From: Phoronis australis
Taxonomy: Eukaryota; Phoronida; Phoronidae
Length of the DNA stretch: 62,000 nucleotides
Assembly (NCBI GenBank): GCA_002633005.1
Contig: NMRA01000494.1
Location: 151,932 to 213,931, forward strand
Reading direction: 5' to 3'
Of this stretch, positions 22,501-33,360 are shown one piece after another (within the stretch, counting starts at the first letter, position 1; the number at the start of each line of letters is the position of its first letter). The notes below the pieces were generated by a model, which ran no database searches, was not told where the DNA came from, and saw nothing but the letters and a program-made list of their open reading frames with translations. The position numbers and the translations under genes were made by a program.

Positions 22501-22960
22501 AAGGTCAAAATTTCAGACGAAAAATGCACTTAATGACCCCAAAGTTTGCACTAAAAGACAAGAAACTTTGGATTCCGATTTGATTTACATGCGGCAATCA
22601 GACCTGTCAATTTGAAGGGTCTAGCTCAAAATTTTAGTTTGCACCTAATGACCTTTCACATATTTCACCTGATTGGATGACCCAATTACTTAGAAAAGTA
22701 ATTAATTAAATTGCTTTGTTGACCTATACCTGTGCACCGAATTTGAAGAAGATAGCTTTAAAACTGAAGGATAAGTAGCATTTTGAAAATTATACGGCCT
22801 TTGCACCAAACGACCTTTTCCAGTGCAATATGGAATATGATTATATAACCAATCAAAATTTATATGCTGTCAAAAGTCATATGCTGAATTTAATGACCGT
22901 ACCTGCACCCAGTTTGGAGCTATTAAGCCTCAAAGTTGATCAGAAGAAGAATGAGAAGAA
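19503..22960. repeat. Tandem array of three ~1.14-kb units
   Basis: Each unit begins near ACTAGAAAGAT(T/C)ATTGTC, at about 19507, 20659 and 21786. The starting block of the first unit holds a near-perfect 25-base palindrome (19516-19540), damaged in the second and third. Every unit then repeats the same order of blocks rich in GCACCTAATGACC and TGCACTAAATGACC motifs, and ends with the AATATGGAATATGAT block. Units also contain shorter internal repeats of the same theme. No coding content. The whole array lies in intron 1 of the kinase gene. Confidence 0.85.
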
Positions 22961-24310
22961 TAAGAAGAATAAGAATAAAATTGAAGGAAACCCAGGAACA
23001 ACAGTGCTCTGCACATACACGCATTAATAAGAATAATAAGAAGCCGATGGAGATCAAATACGTAGAACAGTTAAACTCTGCGCTTTCACGCGCGGAGTAA
23101 TGAGAACTAGAACGCAATTGCGTATGCGCACGTACAACTCTGCGCGTGGTGTACGCATGTGCATAGTGATGTATAGGGGAATTACACTGCATAGAAGTTG
23201 CATCCTTTGTGTGAAAGAGAGAGATGCCCCTGCTAACTATGAAAGAGCAACAGTAAAGAGTAAGAATATAAACGGAAAACTGCAACCAATGACCACACAG
23301 TTGCACCTACTGACCTAAAAAAATAGGACTGAATTTCTTTTACGAATGAAAAGTATATACGTAATTACGTAAGGTATTTCTCAAAAATCACTTTTGCACT
23401 TAATAACCTTTGACCCGGAAACTCGGTTCCCTTTATCCGATTTAAATTCCACGTAAATTTCGGGTACACTTCCCTAATATCTGCTTGTTATCAAAATTCG
23501 GAGTCTATCTAAAATGTACAAGAAGAAGCAATTTGACGGAATACACTCTTTGTCCCGTTTGAGGTCATTCCGGTGCATTTTGAGTCAAATTCATGTCATC
23601 AATAGAATTAGATTGACCACTGCTTGAACCAACATGAATATGAACCCTTTCGATAATGAATAATGTAAGAACGAGCGGATTGAAAGAGTCTGACATTTAA
23701 GAGAAAAGTGCACTAAATGACCCCAAAGTTGCACCTAATGAACCAAAAATTTGTGTTTGAACTTCCCTGGTGACTGGAAGCCATATGCACGAATATGAAA
23801 AGACTAGCTCAAAAAACACTTTTGCACTTAATGACCTTTGACCCGGAAACTCAGTTTCCTTGGTCCGATTTTAAATCCGTGTTCATTTCTGATGCATTTT
23901 TTTAGTCCCTAGTTGCTAACAAAGTTCAAAGAGTCAAAATAAAATTCTGTAGAAGAAGAAGCATTTTGACGGAATGCACTCCTTGACCTGTTTAAGGTCA
24001 TTCCGGTGCATTTTGGGTCAAAAAAGTATAATCAATAAAAATCCCTTGACTATCATATCAATCACAGTGAATATGATTGTTGTAACTGAATAGATGTAAG
24101 AGTAATAACAATCTGAAAAGGAAGGACGAATATGAAGAATAAGAATAATAAAAAGATAAAATACATACAACAGCAAAACTCTGCGCTTGAACGAGCATAG
24201 TAACAAGAAGATAAAATACGTTGAACAGTAAAACTCTGCACTTGCAGGCGCAGAGTAATAAAATTGGAGAAACCCCAGGAACAACGGTACTTTGTGCTTG
24301 CGCGCGCTGA
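22961..24310. repeat. Related repeat tail with GAAGAATAAG modules and hairpins
   Basis: This continues the TGACC-rich theme with two further units of about 430 bases (about 23290-23590 and 23720-24015). Both contain the GCACTTAATAACC/GCACTTAATGACC TTTGACCCGG block and the ATTCCGGTGCATTTTG block. The A-rich modules at 22940-23110 and 24130-24310 carry short stem-loops of the form CTCTGCGCTT...GCGCAGAG. These look like terminal modules of a multi-copy element; the class is unknown to me. Confidence 0.7.
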
Positions 24311-25453
24311 GTAAATACTTGGGAAATTGGTTAAGCCTATTGGAGGATATTTTTTGAAGTTTGTCATTTTAATAATGAAATTGTGTTTTGCCAACGTCCA
24401 ATCGACCAGTTTATATATCTTTACATTCCTTTGGTTATATATTTCTAAAGGAAAAGATATTTTAGCTTCAGAGATACATGAACCCAGATTTAAAGCAGTT
24501 GTAGTGATATTTTCTCTCCACCAGTGAACGTTGCTGATATGTGTGCATTGCATTGAAATGTATGGAGTATTGAACCCAAACATTGCCTTTGCTTTCCCCG
24601 CACGCAAATACGATGTAAATTCACATCAAATAGGGCGTAGATATGCATGTCGTGTACCTTTACGAATGGGTCTAAAAGTGCTTTTTCCAAACAGTAGCTT
24701 AATCCCGGTAAAGACGGTGCCATTTTCCCCATCAGACTAGTGTTTCAAATTGGTTATTATTTGTTCTACGTATACGGTCTTGGTATCGTATAGGATCTCA
24801 GGTGGTGGTTAATTATGCGGATACATTTTTAAAAAAAGTTGTCATTAAAATCATAATTATTACCATACGTCAACCTGGCTTTACGTCACGCGTTTCAGCT
24901 GGACAGCGGTAGTACCCACGACCGGTGCACTTTGTCTAAACGTGAGCTTTTGTCTCTTGACCGCTGATCATGAGTCACAAGCTCACACAGCTGATTCCCA
25001 GCTGGTACATGTGCATCCTGACATTAATGTTATTGCGAAACAATTTAACATATGTTATCGTGATTGTACATGTATGCACTTTCAGAAATGCAGTCAGTCA
25101 TATCATTGAAGGTGGACTTGTTACTCCCAAATTCATACTAATAACTGTACCCGAAAATTGACAAATACCCTACCACGTTTCCCTGTTGCGCATCACTGAA
25201 ATAAGTGGGAGTTATAGCCCTCAGCAACCAGAACCTTATGGTACGCGCCCATGAAATTTTGAAGTAATATCTCAATTTTCTAGTGGTGTCAAGAGTAAAT
25301 TTGGTTGTCACTTACCCAATAGCTGCAGCTATAGCGTAGTTCTCAAAGTCTTTCAATCAGAAAGCAATAATAATATATACAACAGTTGTATTTTCATAAT
25401 AAATGTCCAAGTTCCATTGTGCAAAGTTTAATCAGTGTTAATCCACAACACAC
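24311..25453. other. Intron 1 remainder, nothing recognised
   Basis: Non-repetitive AT-rich sequence adjoining the first kinase exon. Frames on both strands here are short and lack family resemblance. Confidence 0.5.
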
Positions 25454-25650
25454 CTGCCATTGTATTTGCGTCGATCAATCACCTTTACGGCCACATGGAT
25501 CTTCTTGTTGAGTACAGCTCTGTGAACAGTGCCAAAACCACCACTACCGAGGATATCTTTCTCCATGGAAAGGTCTTTCATGAGTATTTGGGGGCACGTC
25601 ACCTCTTTTCGAATCTGCAGGGCACGAGATTCCTCATGACCCGAAGCCAT
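25454..25650 (-). CDS. RIPK-like kinase, first coding exon
   Basis: The exon starts at ATG (25648-25650). An AG (TTAAGCAG) sits just before the ATG, so a 5' untranslated exon may exist upstream. A leader of about 30 residues precedes the glycine loop G-S-G-G-F-G-T-V and the ATP-anchoring V-A-V-K-V lysine. The exon ends with KYNG plus two bases before GTGTGT, in phase with the exon at 18660. The whole gene is an RIP-like TKL serine/threonine kinase of about 320 residues, expected in the cytosol in death or inflammatory signalling. The name RIPK is by resemblance only; MLKL, plant-like or other TKL relatives are not excluded. Confidence 0.88.
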
Positions 25651-27514
25651 GTCTGCTTAACAGTGAAGCGTAACCTAGCCGATAAATTATAAGACATGTA
25701 CGAATACACTTATGTTATACAACCTTAATGTTTTGTACCAAGTGTGTTGTTACATTTTAATTCGTGGTATGCAAATTTTTTTGAAATTAGTCGCTGGGGA
25801 CTTCTTAAAGAAGCGGGTTTTTTTCTTTGTCACCTTTTAGCAATGGTGATCGCAGATTGTGAGCCAGTTATGTACACGCAGTATTTTTATGAGTAATTTT
25901 TGCAGCCCACAATGCACTACACAGCGGTTTGTATTGAACATCAGCTACAGAATTAAGAGCCTCATAGATTTTAAAAACAGTTTTATTTTCAGCTTTACAT
26001 AAGCATTTACAAACTCATCAATTGAACAAATTTTAAGCATTTAACGAAAATAAATGTGCAACAATATGATAAGGACGAAATCTGTGACTTTGTCAGGTTT
26101 AAGAGGTGCTTACACATTGACTACGTTTAGTATTTTTTTAGTCTGAGGTGAAATCTAGTTTAAGTGTGCTTCCATTTCTGTTGTTCTCCAGCTTTTTATT
26201 GCATGTTAATTGAGCAATGCAGTATCTTTGTGACATCCAAACTTACGGTTTTTTACCGATTTTTGGCAGAAAATATTAAGACATTTATAATAAAATTGAC
26301 AAAATTTCGTGTTTGCAACAGTTGTCCGACGTAGTTTGATTTTTTTGACCGCACAAAACCTCTTCTGGCGTATTGCCATGTGTGGCCAAAAATATATTTT
26401 GGATAGTTTGAGTGTTAAGTTAAATTACAAAACCACAAATTTTATTAGGAAAATGTTAACTATATTTTGTTGATTTTTGGTTGGTGTAATCGACGCTAAA
26501 GATGCAACCGTGTTGCTGGTATTCGTAGTGTGTGGTATGGACCCTATCTTGTGCAAACTTTAGCGAGAAAAGAAGTGTCCTTATTTACTGAATGCGAAAA
26601 ATCCGTGTTTGATTTCAATTAAATACAGAAAATAGTTTTTCAACATAACGATCGGTTTTTCATGGCCTCACCATCACGCGTACATGTAGGATATAATACA
26701 CTGTAGAAATGACGTATGTTGAAATATGGAATTGTTTTGGTCGAAACTTGATCAGAGTGAAGTATTTTCACTAGACAGAACGAATTTTGTCATAATCCAT
26801 TTTGTTTATTTGCCCAGACAAGGTCATTTTTTCATGCTCAAGAATACACGTCATCAAACGTGAGTTCACATGAATTATCTAGGGATGAGGAAAACAACAG
26901 AACAGAATCGGTCGACAATATATAATTTCTCAAATTTCAGATACAAATAAGAACAAGATAAATACACTTATAATTTTTGAAAACTTGTTTTTGTCAACAA
27001 TGGAATTGGTATTATATCGACTTCAGCTGTAAACAGTAAATCGAACATCGGCTGGTAAATTTTGACTCATTTTGAAGGCGGGAAATGAGCAGACAACATT
27101 GACGAAATAGCTGTTAAGTGAAATTTGCATCTACATTTTCGTGGGAATTGATTTGGCTGTTTTATTTTGATTTGTTAGAGGAGCGCATATTTTTGTTTGC
27201 ATCTAAGTGAGTATTCTCCGGTTCCCAACGAGTGTGCCGAACGTTAGATCAAAAGCTTTACTGATGTGATCATTCATGCTTCACACATCTAATGCGTTGT
27301 TATACTCAACGTTTTGGTAATTCCTGTGCAGTATTATTGAATTTGGAGTTAGCTTATTTTCAATTATTTTTAAAATTTCATTTTTCATTTTTTTGTTAAT
27401 CGATTATTGAACCAGATCAGTGGAAATTCCGAGACTATCACCCAGTGCAGCTAAAGGAGTCCAAAACTAGCAAACTTATATTTCAGTAGACTAGTTTTTT
27501 CACACCTTGCACGA
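25651..27514. other. Intergenic AT-rich DNA, nothing recognised
   Basis: No open frame of note and no repeat that recurs within the window. The promoter of the kinase gene would lie at the left end of this stretch, but I see no convincing TATA or initiator arrangement. Confidence 0.5.
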
Positions 27515-28375
27515 TTGGCAGATACATCCGTGTAATAACCCATATACACGTAGTTATCTCACCAGTGAGATAACATTTTGGAGGGAAACCGAGGCCAGAT
27601 TCGTACCCGACCTCAAGAGTTTCTTGTCGCCAACTTTATCACTACACCAGTTAGCGGCTGCCGTCATCAAGAGTGAAAATAGAAAACTTAAATTAGCACG
27701 GGCAATAATCCCATGTCCAACAAACCGCATTGTACTGTACTTATACATATGGAAAATAAGACGCATAATTTCCAAAAAAACGATATCTTAATTCAGTGAA
27801 ATTTTTCCCCCATGTCCTCTCGCTTGTAAATCACCGATCTCCAGTTTGAATGCGGGTATCGTGTCGTCGGAATCCTTTGACTTGAGAATTATATTCAGTT
27901 ACCAGTGGTAACTACTTTCGTAGACGATAATTTCCAAGTCGAAGCTTAGCGTGAAAAAAATGTTTTAAGCTATAATAGTTGGTAAACTTTAATTTATCAA
28001 TTCAAGTTATTTCTATTTTATTTAAGTTTTTATTTGGTTTTGAGTAAAAGCATTATTTGACAAAAAATAACTCGGCTTTTCTTAAAAGGTCACGACCTCC
28101 GACCCCAGGCCCCTGACATAGAAAGTAGTAACAAAGACGAGGCGATTCTGAAAGGTAAATCGATTCATTTCAATAGTTCTCGTTTAGGATGTGGTATAAA
28201 AAATTATTACATGTTCTCAGCCGTTATCCTCCTTATCTAGAGCCTTCGTGGATTTTGTAGACTTATCAACCGCGGGGCTAACGCTCCTGGGGCGATAATT
28301 CTACAAAATCTACTCAGGCTCTAGATAACGGGGGATAACGACTTCGCCATGTAATAATCTATATTGATCCCACAT
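27515..28375 (-). mobile_element. ~860-bp composite repeat, copy 1
   Basis: It is the reverse complement of 47897-48745 over nearly its full length. In transcript sense (minus) it contains an inner ~165-base fold-back (28203-28369, arms around CTAGAGCC...GGCTCTAG). It also contains a degraded tRNA-like block around 27590-27660, where the A- and B-box signals seen in the other copy are damaged. The class is probably a tRNA-derived SINE joined to a fold-back DNA element. Confidence 0.7.
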
Positions 28376-29665
28376 CTGTACATAGGAATACCACTGCCAT
28401 ACCCTATCGAGAATTCACTTCATCTGGGAATGTCCCAACGTGACAGAAGACATGTCACTTGCGCAAGTACTAAGACATCTTAAAATGTGAACTTGATGCA
28501 TTGGACCAAGTAACATTCTAAGCAAACTGCATCAACTGATACAAAACAGTTGTTATACTGCCCCGAGACCGCGCGTTTGTACACACAGTTCCCATGGAAC
28601 GTGTATTAGACTCGTCAGTGAGTCTATACACTCACAATGTTTTCTTGGCTGTCAAAAAGTATGCAGTAACAATTAAGCTATTTATAGCTAGAACATGACC
28701 TTAAGTCAACAGAGACAGTTGCCTTAACCAAGGAGAGTCGTTTTACAGTGAGATCCTAGTGTATGTCCTAGCGTTACAGTACTTTACCTAGGTGAAACCA
28801 AGAACACTGAGGCTAGTCTTCTCAGAAGCGAGCTTAATTAACGTTCCACTAAGTAGAGTGTTTAGAATGTAGATACGATCAGACGCAGCTCGGTGATACA
28901 GGGATGAAGACCAACTCCCAAATTTCCCCTTGTTGTTTTAAACCCATATGTTACTCTACAAGTGAAAAAAACTTAGGCCACCCCTTTTAAACCCATATGT
29001 GTCACCAACCAAATAGAATTCTGACACGATGAGAGAAAGGAAAAACCCTGGTGAACAGCTTGTGAAATGAGTGCGTCACTACCGGGTGGGGGTGACTTTA
29101 GCTGCGAGGAACAATGTGATCGATGGATGCTTGGCCTGTCAGCAATGAATCCTATTCAGGCGGTAATACAGCAACTGGTTGTTTAGAGTTTTATTATGTT
29201 CAGAAATAAATAAAAAGACCAGCGGCTGCAGTTCAAGCCGCATATTTTGCTTATATAAACGATGTAGTCACTTTTCACAAACTCACAATCAAGACTCGCT
29301 CAAATCATGCATGGGCATTTGCAGACGTCACAACGGACATCAGAATGTGAATAGTGACACACACTAACGGGCAAGAGCCCGTACCAACACACACTTCCCC
29401 TATTGAAAATGTCGTCTCGCCATCACAAAGTAAACTGAACTAAGTTTTGACAGAATACAAGGTACATAATCACAACAGATAACTGACAGGGAAAATAATA
29501 TATCATTAGGCATACCATGGTCATATAGAAACAATCAAACAATAAAGACAATCAACTGGTACCAAAATCATGATGCAACACCTAAAAAACGTAATTTTTG
29601 GGCATCCTTCTGGCACAACATATATACCTGACAGGTGTTAGAACTCTAGGTTAAAAGTGCACTCT
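28376..29665. other. Nothing recognised
   Basis: Unique-looking intergenic sequence with no supported gene, RNA or repeat. Confidence 0.45.
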
Positions 29666-29914
29666 TCATGAGGGTTGTACAAATGAATGTAACCATAACA
29701 CTACACAAACACTTATTACAGCGTTTACATCAGTTGCAATAGGCTTGAGAAAGTTTATATGAAGCACATGTGTTTTACCCAAAACCCCATTTAACTGTTC
29801 CACAATGTATACAGCTATGTTCAAGTCTAGTTGTCTATCTGGCTCATACAGTTCAGTTTCCCAACGGTCATCACGTTTGTGAGTACGAATAACTTTCGTA
29901 ACAGTAGCATACAC
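29666..29914 (-). pseudogene. Possible LTR-retrotransposon integrase C-terminus scrap
   Basis: The 82-codon minus frame includes YIVEQLNGVLGKTHVLHINF followed by LKPI. That pattern resembles the end of Gypsy-type integrases (a short beta domain ending in V-H-V-N-x-L-K-P). The rest of the polyprotein is not seen around it, so if real it is an isolated fragment. The resemblance is short and I hold it loosely. Confidence 0.3.
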
Positions 29915-32230
29915 CTGTATTCATTAGCCAGTACTAAGCTCCTAGTGTTATATTACCGACTTCGTCTACGTTTTTATACGCTAAAAACGTGCCAAGACTA
30001 CGGTACGCTAGGAGAAAAATGAAAAGGATATCTGCCGTCTACACAGTAGCGTTCAAAGGTTCGGTGATGTCCGCGGATTTAATGAATGGCCCTTTCTCTA
30101 CTCAAATGCAGGGACCCAAGTACTACTAGCGAAAATTTAAACTTGAAATATAAACTAAATTCAATTTAACTAAAATCAGTAAAAATTCCGAAAAGTTTAT
30201 TCATAGTGGATGCCAGAGAGCGTTGCACCGTCTTCTCTTCTCTCTGTTACACTGCTGCAGCTACGTCACACCGGCTATAGGATAACCTACCATACGCAAC
30301 GTTAAAAACGATAACGGTGGTGTACTGATCCTACATGTACGTGCCGCGTGTGCGTCCCACCCGCTGTCCGTTATAATGAATATTTAATTCGTGAGAATAC
30401 AGCATCTGATGAAAATGCGAATTAGATATAGCGAACTTGGCTGAATTTCTTCTATGACTGCTTCATGTAGACGAAGACAGGGTATCAACACCTTTGAATA
30501 TTCTTAACTTTTGACGCTCATATGTACCGGGCAGATGGTGTCAACACCTTTGGACATTAAGAGCCTGGGAAGCTCATTTGTACCAGAATGTGAATTGATG
30601 AGCAATCTCAAACTACGATGCATCGATATACTCGTCTTTTGCAACATCATTCAAGTAAATAATGACCCTTTAAAGCTATATAATGTTTTACCTTAGCTCG
30701 GTTTTTCAAAATTTTGACCTTCGAACTTCTTAGTAGCGTACACATGATGATGATACATATATCTATGCATTACAATGTATATAAGCACATGCTACTTGAC
30801 GTTAATATTTACAGTATGTACATACGTTTGCTTTTTAGCCCTAACATTATTCGTGCAAGAAAACACGGATACTTCAGTGTAGAATATATCTGATCAGAAA
30901 ATATCCCGCCCATTACGTTTCTCACCTCTACAGTTAGTATTGCAGCCACATCAAAACCTTTATGCATTAACTTTGAAATGTAAAATCTAAAATAGTTTCT
31001 AAAATGATTCTAAGTAGAGGACTCGTGCCACCTAGTTTGATGCACGGATGTATTCTCCTGCAGATCATCTCAACTCACCAATGCAACCTTATTAAACGTT
31101 CGAATAGAAGACACAAGGGACCACAAAGTCCACAACGTCAGCATACCTATGAAACATTACTTAGCACCCAGGTAAAAAGTAAAAAGTAATGTAAATTACG
31201 AAGCTACACACAGATGAGATAATGAAATGATTCCCACCTTTTCCTTTTTCATTTCTTCAGCAATAGGGTAACGTCTTATGCCACATTCCTTGTATCAAGG
31301 TACCTTTGAGTCTGTTCCAAGTTTAGTGACGTGGCTGTTTTTCCAGGTTTCGATTTGTCATTGTAAAACCCAATGACGTCACAATGCGTTAAAATTGGAG
31401 AGTCGTATCTCACGACCATTGAACCACGTTAGTGAGTCTATACCTAATGAACAATGTACACTGTATGTAAGAAGGGCTCGAAAAATGTCAAGTGCGTCAG
31501 CCAGGTTGTTTATACACGCGGGCAAAAAATGTAATTTAAAAATTTCCTGTGCTCATTGGTCTAAGGACTCGTAACAATGGTGGAGGACTAGCACCAAGAT
31601 TACAGATTCTCGTATATGGCCATGGTCCAAATCTTAATTGTCAGCTAGATTCTTGTCCCCAATTCCCCGTTTATTTGAAATATCGCAGTCCTTTTCATAC
31701 ACGGACATACCTTTCTCTTCCGGGGACAAACCGACGGAAATTTTTAGGAGAAACGATCACCCTTTAGACCAATTAGAGTTACGCGTATGCGACCATTTGT
31801 GAAGTGTTTTGGAGATATACTTAATTAGCCCAAGAACAGATAGGCACTAAAAACAGATCTTAAATTAATAAACACAGATTCGTTGAAATGTTGAATGCAC
31901 ATTGGGTTAATACTTCAGTATCGTTGATCAAGCTGAAACAACAAAGGGACTATCCGTGAGGTCAATACACAATTGGTTCTAGACTGGTTCCAACTAACAG
32001 TTGGCCAACAGCAAGTTGTCACTAGTCTGCTATTTTTCTATGATGCTGCCCCTCTCCTACTGCACTGATCCTCTCAGATCACCTCTTACTGCGATGCTGT
32101 ACATACACCACTTGGGTCACTCCCGCACCGTTTTGGCCTTGTTAGGTCTTTAGAAAGATGCAGAGCCTTGGCTGAGTATTGTGAATGTGTCAGCAACGTA
32201 TCGTTTCCACATCTTTGGGGGTCTGTTAGC
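29915..32230. other. Nothing recognised
   Basis: Mixed AT-rich DNA. The 3' part (about 31960-32230) may be the front of the Penelope-like element that follows, too decayed for me to align. Confidence 0.4.
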
Positions 32231-32239
32231 TGAGCTGAG

Positions 32240-33360
32240 CGCTGTTTGTTCGAACCACTCCATATACAAGTCAGCCTAGAATCAGAAAATCCATCAAAGA
32301 TCCTTGATCATCTCAACAGCATAGCGCCTACAGTTAGATTCACGATTGAAGAAGAGACAGATAACAGTGTACCAGTCCTGGACGTGCTAGTGACTCGTGT
32401 TGGAGGACAGTTAACAACGTCAGTCTACTATATGAAGACCCACACATGACGATATCTTGATTTCAACTCCACCACGCCAAACGAGTAAAGAAGAGTATAA
32501 TCAAATGCCTTGCATCAAGGTAAAAAGAAATATGCAGTGATACAGCACTCCAAGCAGAAATGGCCAACATGACGGAGACATTCGAAAAAATGGCTACCCA
32601 AAGGATTTCATCAACTTGACATAGCAAAGAAAAAGGAAAATGGCAGAAGAACGCCCACTGCAGACTATGTGTTTACCGTATACATGTATATGCGGAACGC
32701 ATAGGTAAAGAATTTAAAATAAGAACAGTATGCCGCCGCTCAGACACACTGGGTCGGCGATTGACAAAAGTCAAACCAAGAACTGACATGTGGAAAAAAG
32801 AAAAAAATGTCATATATGAACTCCCTTGTGAATGTGGTGAATCGTATATCCGCTAAACACTGAGACCACCAGAGACGATAATTGCTGAACATAACAGGTG
32901 TTGTAGAGAGGGTAATACCTCATCAGTAGTAACAGAACACATTTGGTCGAAACAACACAATATCCTGTGGAATAAAATCTGAATACAAAGAAACAGGTTG
33001 GACCAAGAGAAAGATCAAGGAAGACATGTACATGGAAGTACAAAGCATTGTCTTCAGTCAGCCAAGCAAACAACCAAGCGACACCTGGCTCAGTCTACTT
33101 AGGAAGATTTAAGTATGATAAAATACCCTCTAAGAAAATGGATGACTCCGTGGCGTAGAGGTTAATGTGCTGAACTCGATTTATCCGTAGTTTCAGAAAT
33201 CGTGGGTTCAAATCCTACCTAGAAGAACAAAAATCGCACCATGTACCAAATATCCGTGCTCGTACTTCTAACAACGCGGGAACACCTGATGATGGCCGGC
33301 GAAACGTCGTGATACTGTAAATAAACTAGAGGTCGGTGTAAATAGACCAAGAGACTTTAA
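32240..33360 (+). mobile_element. Penelope-like retroelement, decayed 3' part with GIY-YIG remnant
   Basis: Frame 32246-32449 gives the reverse-transcriptase thumb region typical of Penelope-like elements: RFTIEEETDNSVPVLDVLVT followed by TSVYYMKTHT. After a frameshift, about 32583-32620 gives the hallmark K-N-G-Y-P-K-D-F-I-N. After another, about 32790-32970 gives V-I-Y-E-L-P-C-E-C-G-E-S-Y-I, the GIY-YIG endonuclease core, broken by a stop after YIR. It then continues to a degenerate H-x-x-x-x-x-x-W end. The element is 5'-truncated and has several frame breaks, so it is inactive. A tRNA-like block (33146-33222) lies in its tail. Confidence 0.75.
33146..33222 (+). repeat. tRNA-derived sequence (Pol III boxes)
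   Basis: An A box, TGGCGTAGAGG (33151-33161), and a B box, GGTTCAAATCC (33205-33215), match the Pol III internal promoter consensus exactly and stand about 45 bases apart. No complementary acceptor stem is seen and the anticodon arm does not fold well. It is therefore more likely the head of a SINE or a tRNA-derived relic than a working tRNA gene. Confidence 0.6.
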
